Part shown: piece by piece, positions 1 to 5,801 of the stretch | How positions within the stretch are numbered: the stretch's first letter is position 1 | Layout of the letters: every line of letters starts with the position of its first letter | Source of the DNA: Chloroflexota bacterium | GTDB taxonomy: Bacteria > Chloroflexota > Limnocylindria > Limnocylindrales > CSP1-4 | NCBI GenBank assembly: GCA_016875645.1 | Contig: VGPE01000135.1 | Location: 1 to 7,584 of the forward strand | DNA: 7,584 nucleotides | Direction: 5' to 3' | Program-made: the position numbers and the translations under genes | Notes under the pieces: model-generated | Database searches by the model: none | Told to the model about the DNA's origin: nothing | Seen by the model: only the letters and a program-made list of their open reading frames with translations

Positions 1-179
1 ACCAGGATCTCGCGCAGCACGCCCGCGAACGGCGAGGGCACCTCAGCGTTGACCTTGTCGGTGATGACCTCGAGCAGCGGCTCGTACTTGGCCACCTGGT
101 CGCCCGGCTTCTTGAGCCACTTGCCGATCGTGCCTTCCGCCACGCTCTCGCCCAACTGGGGCATCGTCACCTTGGCCAC
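1..179 (-). CDS. bkdB: 2-oxoacid dehydrogenase E2 (dihydrolipoamide acyltransferase), N-terminal lipoyl domain, partial
   Basis: This is the first 59 codons of an E2 subunit; the rest lies beyond the left edge. E2 is the core of 2-oxoacid dehydrogenase complexes: its lipoyl arm carries the acyl group from E1 to CoA and is re-oxidised by E3. The visible part is a lipoyl domain. It opens with VAKVTMPQLGESVAEG, has the KKPGDQV turn at residues 23-29, and has the lipoylation site TDKVNAEVPSP with Lys42 as the expected lipoyl-lysine. The GTG at 179-177 is chosen because AAGGAG lies 9 nt upstream and the family begins at this point; GTG at 170 and ATG at 164 are in-frame alternatives with no such site. 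The substrate cannot be read from this domain alone. The branched-chain assignment rests on the upstream E1 and E3 genes. The peripheral-subunit-binding and catalytic domains are not visible. Confidence 0.93.
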   Translation of the reverse strand, partial: MAKVTMPQLGESVAEGTIGKWLKKPGDQVAKYEPLLEVITDKVNAEVPSPFAGVLREIL

Positions 180-188
180 GGATCGGTT

Positions 189-194
189 CTCCTT
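189..194 (-). promoter_or_regulatory. Ribosome binding site of E2
   Basis: AAGGAG on the minus strand, 9 nt before the GTG at 179. It is the clearest Shine-Dalgarno sequence in the window and fixes the E2 start. It also shows that E2 can be translated independently of E1 beta. Confidence 0.75.
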
Positions 195-242
195 GCAGGA
201 CGCGCGGCGCCGCCGCGGGCAGTTGGCGTTCGCAATGGCCGT

Positions 243-271
243 AGTTTGGCGCATCCGGGCGGATGGGTCAC
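243..271 (-). promoter_or_regulatory. Possible promoter for E2
   Basis: On the minus strand GTGACC (271-266) and CAAACT (248-243) are separated by exactly 17 nt. The first matches 4 of 6 bases of the sigma-70 type -35 consensus and the second 3 of 6 of the -10, including the key A and final T. Transcription would start near 236 and give a leader of about 57 nt before the E2 GTG. The similarity is weak. It is listed because E2 sits far from the upstream genes and has its own good ribosome binding site. Confidence 0.25.
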
Positions 272-318
272 GCGGGGCGGGCATGATCGTGATCCACCGC
301 CGTCCGCGCGACACCCGG

Positions 319-356
319 CTGCCGCCTGTCGATCTGATTCACGCTCAGGGCGGCAG
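319..356 (-). other. Strong inverted repeat (stem-loop) in the E1 beta-E2 gap
   Basis: CTGCCGCC at 319-326 is the exact reverse complement of GGCGGCAG at 349-356. Two more pairs (TG at 327-328 with CA at 346-347) can form across one bulged G, leaving a loop of about 17 nt. No run of U follows on the minus-strand RNA, so it is not a classical intrinsic terminator. A second pairing, GATCTG (331-336) with CAGATC (354-359), shares bases 354-356 and the loop, so the two structures exclude each other. Confidence 0.5.
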
Positions 357-524
357 ATCATGGGCATCGGCGGTGTCATCGGGTCGCGACCAGCCCGGGC
401 GCCTCGGCGCGTCACGCCCGCGGCGGGATCTGACAAGGCATCGGGCCTGTGCCATGGACGTGAGTGACCCGAAAGCACCGAGCAAGCGCCGTCGGCGTGA
501 CCCGGCGTCGGATCGGCAGTGAGA

Positions 525-554
525 TGCCGCTGTCCTCGCCCGGGAAATGCGGCA
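525..554 (-). terminator. Weak hairpin just after the E1 beta stop
   Basis: TGCCGC (525-530) and GCGGCA (549-554) form a 6-bp inverted repeat with an 18-nt loop, 2 nt past the E1 beta stop codon. No U-tract follows. It could protect the 3' end or mark partial termination of the E3-E1a-E1b message, but a repeat of this size arises readily by chance in GC-rich DNA. Confidence 0.2.
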
Positions 555-556
555 CG

Positions 557-1540
557 TCAGTACGCAGCCAGCGTCCGGATCGCGTCGGCGATCTTGGCCG
601 GGCTGACCATGAACCAGTCCTCCAGGACATGATTGTACGGCACGCCGGGCACGTCCGGGCCCGCCAGACGGGTGATCGAACCGTCGAGGTAGTCGAAGGC
701 CTCTTCCGCCACGATCGCCGCCACTTCCGCGCCGTAGCCGCCGAATCGATTGTCTTCGTACACGATCAGACACTTGCCGGTCTTGCGGACCGATTCAAGC
801 AGCGTTCCGCGGTCGAGCGGGCGGAGCGAGCGCAGGTCGATCACCTCGACCGAGATGCCCTCGTCGTCGACGGTGTCAGCGGCCTCGAGCGCGTAGTGCG
901 TCATGAGCCCGTAGGCAACCACCGTGATCTGCGTTCCAGGGCGCGCCACGGCGGCAGAGCCGAGCGGGATCGTGTATTCGCGATCGGGTACGTCGCCCCG
1001 GACCGAGCGATAGAGCTTCTTGTGCTCGAAGAAGAGGACCGGGTCGTCGTCGCGGATCGCAGAGCGAAGCAGGCCACGCGCATCGTGCGGCGTGGACGGC
1101 ACCACCACCTTGAGGCCGGGGATGTGCGTGAAGAACGCCTCGACCGACTGCGAGTGGTGCAGCGCGCCGTGGACGCCGCCGCCGTACGGGGCGCGGATGG
1201 TGATCGGGCACCCGAAAGCGTTGTTGGAGCGGTAGCGCATCCGTGCCGCCTCGGAGAGGATCTGGTTGAACGCCGGGAAGATGAAGTCGGCGAACTGGAT
1301 CTCAGCAATCGGCCGCAGTCCATTGGCGGCTGCGCCGATCGAGACGCCCACGATCATCGACTCGGTGAGGGGCGTGTCGATCACGCGGCTCTCACCGAAC
1401 TCGGCGTACAGCCCGTCGGTGGCGAGGAACACGCCGCCCTTGCGGCCGACGTCCTCGCCGAGCACGATCGTGGCCGGGTCACGCCGCATCTCTCCGGCAA
1501 GCGTCTCGCGGATCGACTCGATGAATGTCCGGGTGGCCAT
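557..1540 (-). CDS. bkdAB: Branched-chain 2-oxoacid dehydrogenase E1 beta subunit
   Basis: At 327 aa it has the usual length for E1 beta, which with E1 alpha forms the cytosolic thiamine-diphosphate-dependent alpha2-beta2 decarboxylase. An N-terminal transketolase-like pyrimidine-binding domain fills about residues 4-180. It carries GEDVG (28-32), DTPLTES (55-61) with Glu60 as the expected cofactor-activating glutamate, EAARMRYRS (97-105), and HHSQS (128-132) with the conserved active-site His at 129. The C-terminal transketolase domain follows, with VIDLRSLRPLD and YEDNRFGGYGAE. The ATG at 1540 lies 9 nt after the E1 alpha stop, which indicates translational coupling; a G-rich stretch precedes it but there is no strong Shine-Dalgarno. 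Pyruvate dehydrogenase E1 beta is the alternative. The branched-chain call relies on sequence flavour and the E3-E1a-E1b-E2 order. Confidence 0.93.
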   Translation of the reverse strand: MATRTFIESIRETLAGEMRRDPATIVLGEDVGRKGGVFLATDGLYAEFGESRVIDTPLTESMIVGVSIGAAANGLRPIAEIQFADFIFPAFNQILSEAARMRYRSNNAFGCPITIRAPYGGGVHGALHHSQSVEAFFTHIPGLKVVVPSTPHDARGLLRSAIRDDDPVLFFEHKKLYRSVRGDVPDREYTIPLGSAAVARPGTQITVVAYGLMTHYALEAADTVDDEGISVEVIDLRSLRPLDRGTLLESVRKTGKCLIVYEDNRFGGYGAEVAAIVAEEAFDYLDGSITRLAGPDVPGVPYNHVLEDWFMVSPAKIADAIRTLAAY

Positions 1541-1549
1541 CGGCAGTCG

Positions 1550-2581
1550 TCAAGCCCCCGCCGCCGGCGGGCGGTCTTCCGCGTAGACGTACAGGAGCGC
1601 GGTGTCGACCGTGGGATCAGGCTCCCCCTCGGCGTGCTCAGTCGCGTCATCGACCTGCCGCAGGTTCTCCGCCGCGATCTCGGCCTCGAGGGCGTCGTCG
1701 AGCACTCCAGCATCGCGGAGCTGCGCCCGGAATCGAGGGAGCGGGTCACGGGCACGCTCCGCGGTCAGTTCCGCCTCGGAGCGGTACCTGGTCTGCTGGT
1801 CATCCGACGAATGAGCCGTGAGACGGGTCACTTTGGCTTCGATGAAGGTCGAGCCCTCGCCGGCCCGAGCGCGCCGCACGGCCTCGGCCGCCGGCGGATA
1901 GCAGCCCAGCACATCGGCCCCGTCGACGATGACGCCCGGCATCCCGTAGCCGGCGGCACGGACGGCAACGTCGCGGACGGCCAGCTCCTTCGACGCGGGC
2001 ACGCTGATCGCGTAGCCGTTGTTCTCCACGACGAACACGAACGGGAGGTGATGGATTCCGGCGAAGTTGAGCGCCTCGTGGACGTCGCCCTGGTTGGAGG
2101 CGCCCTCGCCCATGAACGTGACGGCCACCTGGTCGGTGCCGCGGAGCTTCGCCGCGAGGGCGATCCCGGCCGCATGCAGGATCTGGGTCGCCACCGGCGA
2201 AGACGTGGAGAGGATGTTGTGGGCCGCCGAGCCGTAGTGACCCGGCATCTGGCGGCCGCCGGACGAGGGATCGGAGGCCTTCGCGAACTGTGCGAGCAGC
2301 AGATCGCGGGGTGTCATGCCGAACGTCAGGCAGGCCGCGATCGAACGGTAGAAGGGCACTATCCAATCGTGCCCACGCCGGAAGGCCGACATGATGCCGA
2401 CCAGGGCACCCTCATGGCCCTGGCCGCTGATGACGAACGGCACGCGACCCGCCCGGTTGAGCACCCACATCCGCTCGTCGATGGCGCGTGCGAGCGCCAC
2501 CTGGCGATACATCCCGACCAGCTGCTCGTCGGACAGCCCGACCGCATCCCCGAGACCCGAGGGCGCCGTCGAGCGGCCCAT
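1550..2581 (-). CDS. bkdAA: Branched-chain 2-oxoacid dehydrogenase E1 alpha subunit
   Basis: At 343 aa it has the typical length for E1 alpha, which binds thiamine diphosphate and Mg2+ and decarboxylates the 2-oxoacid. Visible signatures are GQGHEGALVG near residues 53-62, FYRS at 77-80, the cofactor motif running from GEG (158-160) to ENN (186-188), and the active-site loop HSSDD (257-261) followed by RYR, which is the branched-chain-type phosphorylation-loop region. GEG replaces the commoner GDG, but as I recall Bacillus-type branched-chain E1 alpha also has GEG, so I do not read it as a defect. The frame stays open about 100 codons upstream, but that part is Arg/Pro-rich shadow of the E3 gene. 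The ATG at 2581 is therefore chosen: it overlaps the E3 stop by one base (TGATG), and GGGAGG lies 14 nt upstream inside E3. Expression is probably coupled to E3. Confidence 0.94.
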   Translation of the reverse strand: MGRSTAPSGLGDAVGLSDEQLVGMYRQVALARAIDERMWVLNRAGRVPFVISGQGHEGALVGIMSAFRRGHDWIVPFYRSIAACLTFGMTPRDLLLAQFAKASDPSSGGRQMPGHYGSAAHNILSTSSPVATQILHAAGIALAAKLRGTDQVAVTFMGEGASNQGDVHEALNFAGIHHLPFVFVVENNGYAISVPASKELAVRDVAVRAAGYGMPGVIVDGADVLGCYPPAAEAVRRARAGEGSTFIEAKVTRLTAHSSDDQQTRYRSEAELTAERARDPLPRFRAQLRDAGVLDDALEAEIAAENLRQVDDATEHAEGEPDPTVDTALLYVYAEDRPPAAGA

Positions 2582-4023
2582 CAGAAGTTGATCGACCTCC
2601 CGTCGACCGCCATCGCGGCCTCGCCGATGACCTCGGAAAGGGTCGGATGCGGGTGCGTGGCCGAGCCGATCTCCCAGGCCGCCGCCTCGAGCGTCATGCC
2701 CAGCGACGTCTCCGCGATCAGGTCCGTCGCGTGGGGCCCGACGACGTGGACGCCGAGGGTGTCGCCGGTCTCGGCGTGCGCGATGACCTTGGCGAACCCC
2801 TCGTGCTCGCCCCCGATGATCGCCTTGGCGATCGCCTGGAACGGCACCTTGCCGACCTTGACGGGCAGGCCCTGCTCCTCGCACTGCTGGTGGGTCAGCC
2901 CGATCGAGGCGATCTCGGGCCGGCAGTAGGTCGCGCGCGGCTGTTGGACGTAGTCGATCGGGTGCACGTCGGGGTCGCCTGCGATCGTGTGCGCGGCAAC
3001 AAGCCCTTCGTGGGCCGCGGTGTGCGCCAGCCAGAGGCCACCGATGATGTCGCCGATCGCATAGAGGTGGGGCTCGCGGGTCCGGCAGTGGCCGTCGACC
3101 TTGATGATCCCCCGCTCCACCTCGGCGCGCGTGGTATCGAGGCCGACATCCTCGATGTTGGCCGCACGCCCCGTGGCAACGAGCAGCTGCTCGGCGCGCA
3201 GCTCTTCGGTCGGACCACCCTCGGGGCCGACGACGACCATGATCCCGTCCTTCTCGACCTTGACTGCCGCGGGATCGAAGCGGGCCTTCGTGATGACCTT
3301 GATGCCGCGCCGGGTGAATGAACGCTCCAGCGCCTGGCTGACCTCACGGTCCTCGAGCGGCACGATCGCCGGCAGGTACTCGAGCAGCGTCACCTTGACG
3401 CCGACGTCATGGAACATGGAGGCGAACTCCACGCCCACCGCGCCGCCACCCACGACCACGATGGAGGCGGGCAGCCGGTCGGTGCGCAGCAGGTCGTCCG
3501 AGGTCACGATTCGCGTGCCGTCGGGCGTGAGCCCGGGCAGGCTCTTGACCCGCGAGCCCGTGGCGAGGATCACGTCCGTGGCCTCGAGCAGCCGCTCCCC
3601 GCCGGCACCGGGCGTCCCGTCCTCGCCCGGCTGGCTCACCCGGACGCGCGTGGCGCCCTCGAGGCGGCCGCGGCCCGCCACCCAGGTCACCTTGTTCTTG
3701 TCGACCAGCGTTCGAAGGCCGGTCCACATCCGCTTCACGACCTGGTCGCGGCGCTTCGCCACGCCGGCGTAGTCGACGATCGGCTCGCCGGGCAGCGCGA
3801 TCCCGAAGTCCTTCGCGTGGCGAATCCGCTCGATGAAGGCCGCCGATTCGAGCAGGGCCTTGGTGGGAATGCAGCCGCGATGGAGGCAGGTCCCGCCGAT
3901 CTTGTCCTCGTCAACGAGCGCCACCCGCAGGCCAAGTTGCGCGGCCCGGAACGCAGCGGTGTAGCCGCCGGTCCCGGCACCGAGAACGATCAGGTCGAAG
4001 GAATTGCTGGATCCGACGGCCAC
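2581..4023 (-). CDS. lpdA: Dihydrolipoamide dehydrogenase (E3)
   Basis: This 480-aa flavoprotein re-oxidises dihydrolipoamide on E2 and passes electrons to NAD+. All hallmarks are present in order: the FAD-binding GAGTGG (15-20), the redox disulphide GGTCLHRGC with Cys46 and Cys51, the NAD-binding GGGAVGVE (192-199), ATGRAANI (283-290), the second FAD contact AIGD (322-325), and the C-terminal dimerisation domain ending in HPTLSE with catalytic His459 and Glu464. Full length and intact motifs indicate an active enzyme. The GTG at 4023 is the only plausible start, since the FAD fold begins within 15 residues and no in-frame start was found for at least 15 codons upstream. No Shine-Dalgarno is visible before it. 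It is the first gene of the dehydrogenase operon, as in Bacillus lpdV-bkd, and overlaps E1 alpha by one base. Confidence 0.96.
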   Translation of the reverse strand: MAVGSSNSFDLIVLGAGTGGYTAAFRAAQLGLRVALVDEDKIGGTCLHRGCIPTKALLESAAFIERIRHAKDFGIALPGEPIVDYAGVAKRRDQVVKRMWTGLRTLVDKNKVTWVAGRGRLEGATRVRVSQPGEDGTPGAGGERLLEATDVILATGSRVKSLPGLTPDGTRIVTSDDLLRTDRLPASIVVVGGGAVGVEFASMFHDVGVKVTLLEYLPAIVPLEDREVSQALERSFTRRGIKVITKARFDPAAVKVEKDGIMVVVGPEGGPTEELRAEQLLVATGRAANIEDVGLDTTRAEVERGIIKVDGHCRTREPHLYAIGDIIGGLWLAHTAAHEGLVAAHTIAGDPDVHPIDYVQQPRATYCRPEIASIGLTHQQCEEQGLPVKVGKVPFQAIAKAIIGGEHEGFAKVIAHAETGDTLGVHVVGPHATDLIAETSLGMTLEAAAWEIGSATHPHPTLSEVIGEAAMAVDGRSINF

Positions 4024-4025
4024 GG

Positions 4026-4058
4026 TCAGACGCCCGGGCTGCGCTGCTGGGTGCTCAC
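4026..4058 (-). CDS. Possible 10-codon leader ORF before the E3 gene
   Basis: A GTG at 4058 opens a frame encoding MSTQQRSPGV and stops with TGA at 4028-4026, 2 nt before the E3 GTG and in a different frame from it. A TACCAT box ends 7 nt before this GTG, the spacing seen for leaderless starts. Ribosomes finishing here could reinitiate at the E3 start, which lacks a visible ribosome binding site. It could equally be a chance frame within a roughly 35-nt leader. It shows no run of regulatory codons such as repeated Leu, Ile or Val. Confidence 0.22.
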   Translation of the reverse strand: MSTQQRSPGV

Positions 4059-4065
4059 GGCGCCG

Positions 4066-4071
4066 ATGGTA
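4066..4071 (-). promoter_or_regulatory. Candidate -10 box for the dehydrogenase operon
   Basis: TACCAT on the minus strand fits the TANNNT pattern of GC-rich bacterial promoters. It would place the transcription start at or near the GTG at 4058. No good -35 is visible 16-18 nt upstream, so it may be weak, activator-dependent or spurious. Confidence 0.35.
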
Positions 4072-4119
4072 CCGCGTGTTCGACGCGTTCCCGGCGCGCT
4101 GGCCCGGGTCGGCGGTGGG

Positions 4120-4125
4120 TAGACT
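4120..4125 (+). promoter_or_regulatory. Candidate -10 box for the plsY operon
   Basis: TAGACT fits TANNNT and stands out in a very GC-rich stretch. It would give a start near 4132 and a leader of about 35 nt before the plsY ATG. No convincing -35 is found at the expected distance. It lies about 50 bp from the opposing TACCAT box, so a regulator bound between them could affect both operons. Confidence 0.33.
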
Positions 4126-4166
4126 CCACGGCCTGTTCTCCGGATTGCCGAGGCCGCTCGCTGCCC

Positions 4167-4817
4167 ATGGATGCCGGTTCTCTCCTCGTCGCCACCGCTC
4201 TCGTGGCCGTCGGCTACCTGTCGGGTTCGCTGCCGATCGGGGTGCTCGTGGCGCGGATCTCGGGCGGCCCCGACCCTCGGACCATCGGCTCCGGGCGGAC
4301 CGGCGGGACCAACGCGCTGCGGGCCCTGGGCCGGCGATGGGCCGCGCTCGTCGTCCTGGGCGACCTCGCGAAGGGGGCGCTCCCCGTCCTGCTTGCTCGA
4401 ATGGTCACCGATGGCGAAGCGGCCGTCGAGGTCGCCGCGGCATTCGCGGCCGTCATCGGCTCGTTCCGGTCGGTCTTCCTGCGCTTCGGCGGCGGCCGCG
4501 GCGTCGGCACGGGCGTCGGCACCATGCTGGTCATCCAGCCGCTCGCCGTATTGCTTGCCATCCCGGTCTTCATCGTCGTGATCCTCGTCTCGCGGTACGT
4601 GTCGCTGGGATCCCTGATCGGGTCGGCAGCGATGTTCCCGGCCACGCTGCTGGTGTATCTCGTCCTCAACCGGACGATCCCGATGGCGTACCTCGTCTAC
4701 GCCGCGATCGGTCCGGGTCTGATCTGGATCAGCCACGCCGACAACATCAATCGCCTGCTCCATGGGACTGAGCGCAAGTTCGATCTCGGGATGCTCGCCG
4801 GCCGTCGGGGCGGCTGA
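4167..4817 (+). CDS. plsY: Acyl-phosphate:glycerol-3-phosphate acyltransferase PlsY (divergent motifs)
   Basis: PlsY is an integral membrane enzyme that moves an acyl chain from acyl-phosphate (made by PlsX) to sn-glycerol-3-phosphate, the first step of phospholipid synthesis. At 216 aa the length is normal, and several hydrophobic segments alternate with conserved loops as in the family. Loop 1 is GSGRTGGTNALR (41-52), against the usual GSGNxGATNxxR; Ser42 and Arg52 are kept. Loop 2 is GSFRSVFLRFGGGRG (98-112), against the usual GHxxxxFxxFKGGKG, so the conserved His and two Lys are changed to Ser99, Gly108 and Arg111. Loop 3 keeps His190, Asn193, Arg196, Gly200 and Glu202. The fold is clear; full catalytic competence is likely but less certain. 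The ATG at 4167 begins just before the first membrane segment and has only a distant GAGG upstream. The next gene starts immediately after its stop. Confidence 0.88.
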   Translation: MDAGSLLVATALVAVGYLSGSLPIGVLVARISGGPDPRTIGSGRTGGTNALRALGRRWAALVVLGDLAKGALPVLLARMVTDGEAAVEVAAAFAAVIGSFRSVFLRFGGGRGVGTGVGTMLVIQPLAVLLAIPVFIVVILVSRYVSLGSLIGSAAMFPATLLVYLVLNRTIPMAYLVYAAIGPGLIWISHADNINRLLHGTERKFDLGMLAGRRGG

Positions 4818-5801
4818 GTGGGAGCCGCCACGACATTGACGGCCGATCCGGCGCGGCCGATGGTTCGCGCCGAGGGCCTTGGACGGTCCTTCGGATCGTT
4901 GTGGGCGGTCCGTGACGTCAGCTTCGAGCTGCGCGCGGGCGAGGTCTTCGGGCTGCTGGGCCCCAACGGCGCGGGCAAGACGACCACGGTGCGCCTGTTG
5001 ACAGCGCTGATCGCTCCCTCCGAGGGGCGAGCGTGGGTCGACGGCCTTGACGTCGTGGAGCGAGCGGACGAAGTGCGCGCCCGGATCGGCCTGCTGACCG
5101 AGACGCCGGCCCTCTACGAGCGAATGACGGCCGTCCAGAACCTGGATTTCTTCGGCCGGCTGCACCAGGTGCCGGCCGGCCTGCGTGCGGAGCGCATCGA
5201 GCGCCTGCTGCGCCTCTTCGACCTCTGGGACCGACGCAATACGCTCACCGGCCAGTTCAGCAAGGGCATGAAGCAGAAGCTCGCGATCGCACGGGCGATG
5301 CTCCACGAGCCGGCGGTCCTGTTCTTCGATGAGCCGACGGCGGCGCTGGACCCGGAGGCCGCGTTCATCGTGCGCGACGCACTCGAGACGCTGCGGACGA
5401 TGGGCCGCACGATCGTGCTCAGCACCCACAACCTCGACGAGGCGGCACGGCTGTGCGACCGGGTGGCATTCATCCGGGGGCAGGTTCTCCGCGTCGACAG
5501 CCCCGCCCGACTCCGGCAGGCGGCGGGCGGCCCCACGATCGAGGTGGACCTCGCCGCCGAGCCCGGCGATACGATCCTGGGCGCCCTGCGGGTGCGACCG
5601 GGCGTGTGGTCCGTCTCGGCAACGGCGGGGTGCCTGACAGTGGTCGTGGAGGATGTTCGGACGGAAACCCCGGGCATCGTCCGCGCGCTCGTGCATGCGG
5701 GAGCCGAGGTGCTCGGCGTGCGCGAGACCACCGCAACACTGGAATCGGTGTACTTCGAGGTCATGTGCGGGCAGCCGTCGAGCGGGGCGTTCGCGTCATG
5801 A
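4818..5801 (+). CDS. ABC transporter ATP-binding protein (NatA/CcmA-like)
   Basis: This 327-aa cytoplasmic ATPase would power the permease encoded next. The nucleotide-binding domain covers about residues 16-230: Walker A GPNGAGKTT (48-56), signature FSKGMKQKL (147-155), Walker B VLFFDEP (167-173), D-loop AALDPE (175-180) and switch His204 in STHNLDEA. At the Q-loop position the sequence is GLLTETPALYERMT, so the usual Gln appears to be Glu95, a variation also seen in NatA-type ATPases. A C-terminal extension of about 95 residues resembles the regulatory domain found in ABC-2 exporter ATPases. The GTG at 4818 directly follows the plsY TGA (TGAGTG) with a G-rich stretch just upstream; an in-frame ATG at 4860 is the alternative start. 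The substrate cannot be read from the sequence; drug, lipid or Na+ export are all possible for this class. Confidence 0.92.
   Translation: MGAATTLTADPARPMVRAEGLGRSFGSLWAVRDVSFELRAGEVFGLLGPNGAGKTTTVRLLTALIAPSEGRAWVDGLDVVERADEVRARIGLLTETPALYERMTAVQNLDFFGRLHQVPAGLRAERIERLLRLFDLWDRRNTLTGQFSKGMKQKLAIARAMLHEPAVLFFDEPTAALDPEAAFIVRDALETLRTMGRTIVLSTHNLDEAARLCDRVAFIRGQVLRVDSPARLRQAAGGPTIEVDLAAEPGDTILGALRVRPGVWSVSATAGCLTVVVEDVRTETPGIVRALVHAGAEVLGVRETTATLESVYFEVMCGQPSSGAFAS

Larger units (their letters stand above)
180..556. other. 377-nt gap between E1 beta and E2 with no supported gene
   Basis: No convincing protein is encoded here on either strand. The open frames present are short, rich in Arg and Pro, and lack recognisable motifs. 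On the minus strand, in transcription order, the gap holds a weak hairpin just after the E1 beta stop, a strong inverted repeat at 319-356 with a competing pairing, a weak promoter-like pair at 243-271, a small GC-rich hairpin at about 203-217 (CGCGG/CCGCG), and the E2 ribosome binding site. The other genes of this operon are separated by at most 9 nt, so a gap of this size suggests a second promoter, a processing site or an attenuator. I saw no tRNA, and no riboswitch of a class I can recognise by eye. Confidence 0.7.

Noticed and set aside
167..478. 103-codon minus-strand frame filling much of the gap before E2
   Set aside because: It is Arg/Pro-rich with no motif, and it overlaps the E2 start and its ribosome binding site out of frame. 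It is more likely non-coding.
265..503. Three copies of GTGACCC in the gap (265-271 inverted, 464-470, 497-503), considered as operator repeats
   Set aside because: The same heptamer also occurs several times inside coding regions of the window (for example near 1477, 1744, 1825, 2237 and 5985), so it is not specific to the gap.
464..2929. Very long plus-strand open frame (821 codons) opposite E1 beta, E1 alpha and E3
   Set aside because: It is antisense to three genes with intact family motifs, its translation is Arg/Asp/Gly-rich without recognisable domains, and long antisense frames are expected in GC-rich DNA.
393..4041. Palindrome GCCCGGGC in both intergenic regions (393-400 and 4032-4039), considered as a shared operator
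   Set aside because: It also occurs inside genes near 3532 and 7411, and about two copies are expected by chance in DNA this rich in G and C.
4026..5696. Long minus-strand open frame (556 codons) opposite plsY and the ATPase
   Set aside because: It is antisense to clear genes and has a low-complexity, charged composition typical of a shadow frame. Only its last 10 codons, in the intergenic region, are considered separately as a mini-ORF.
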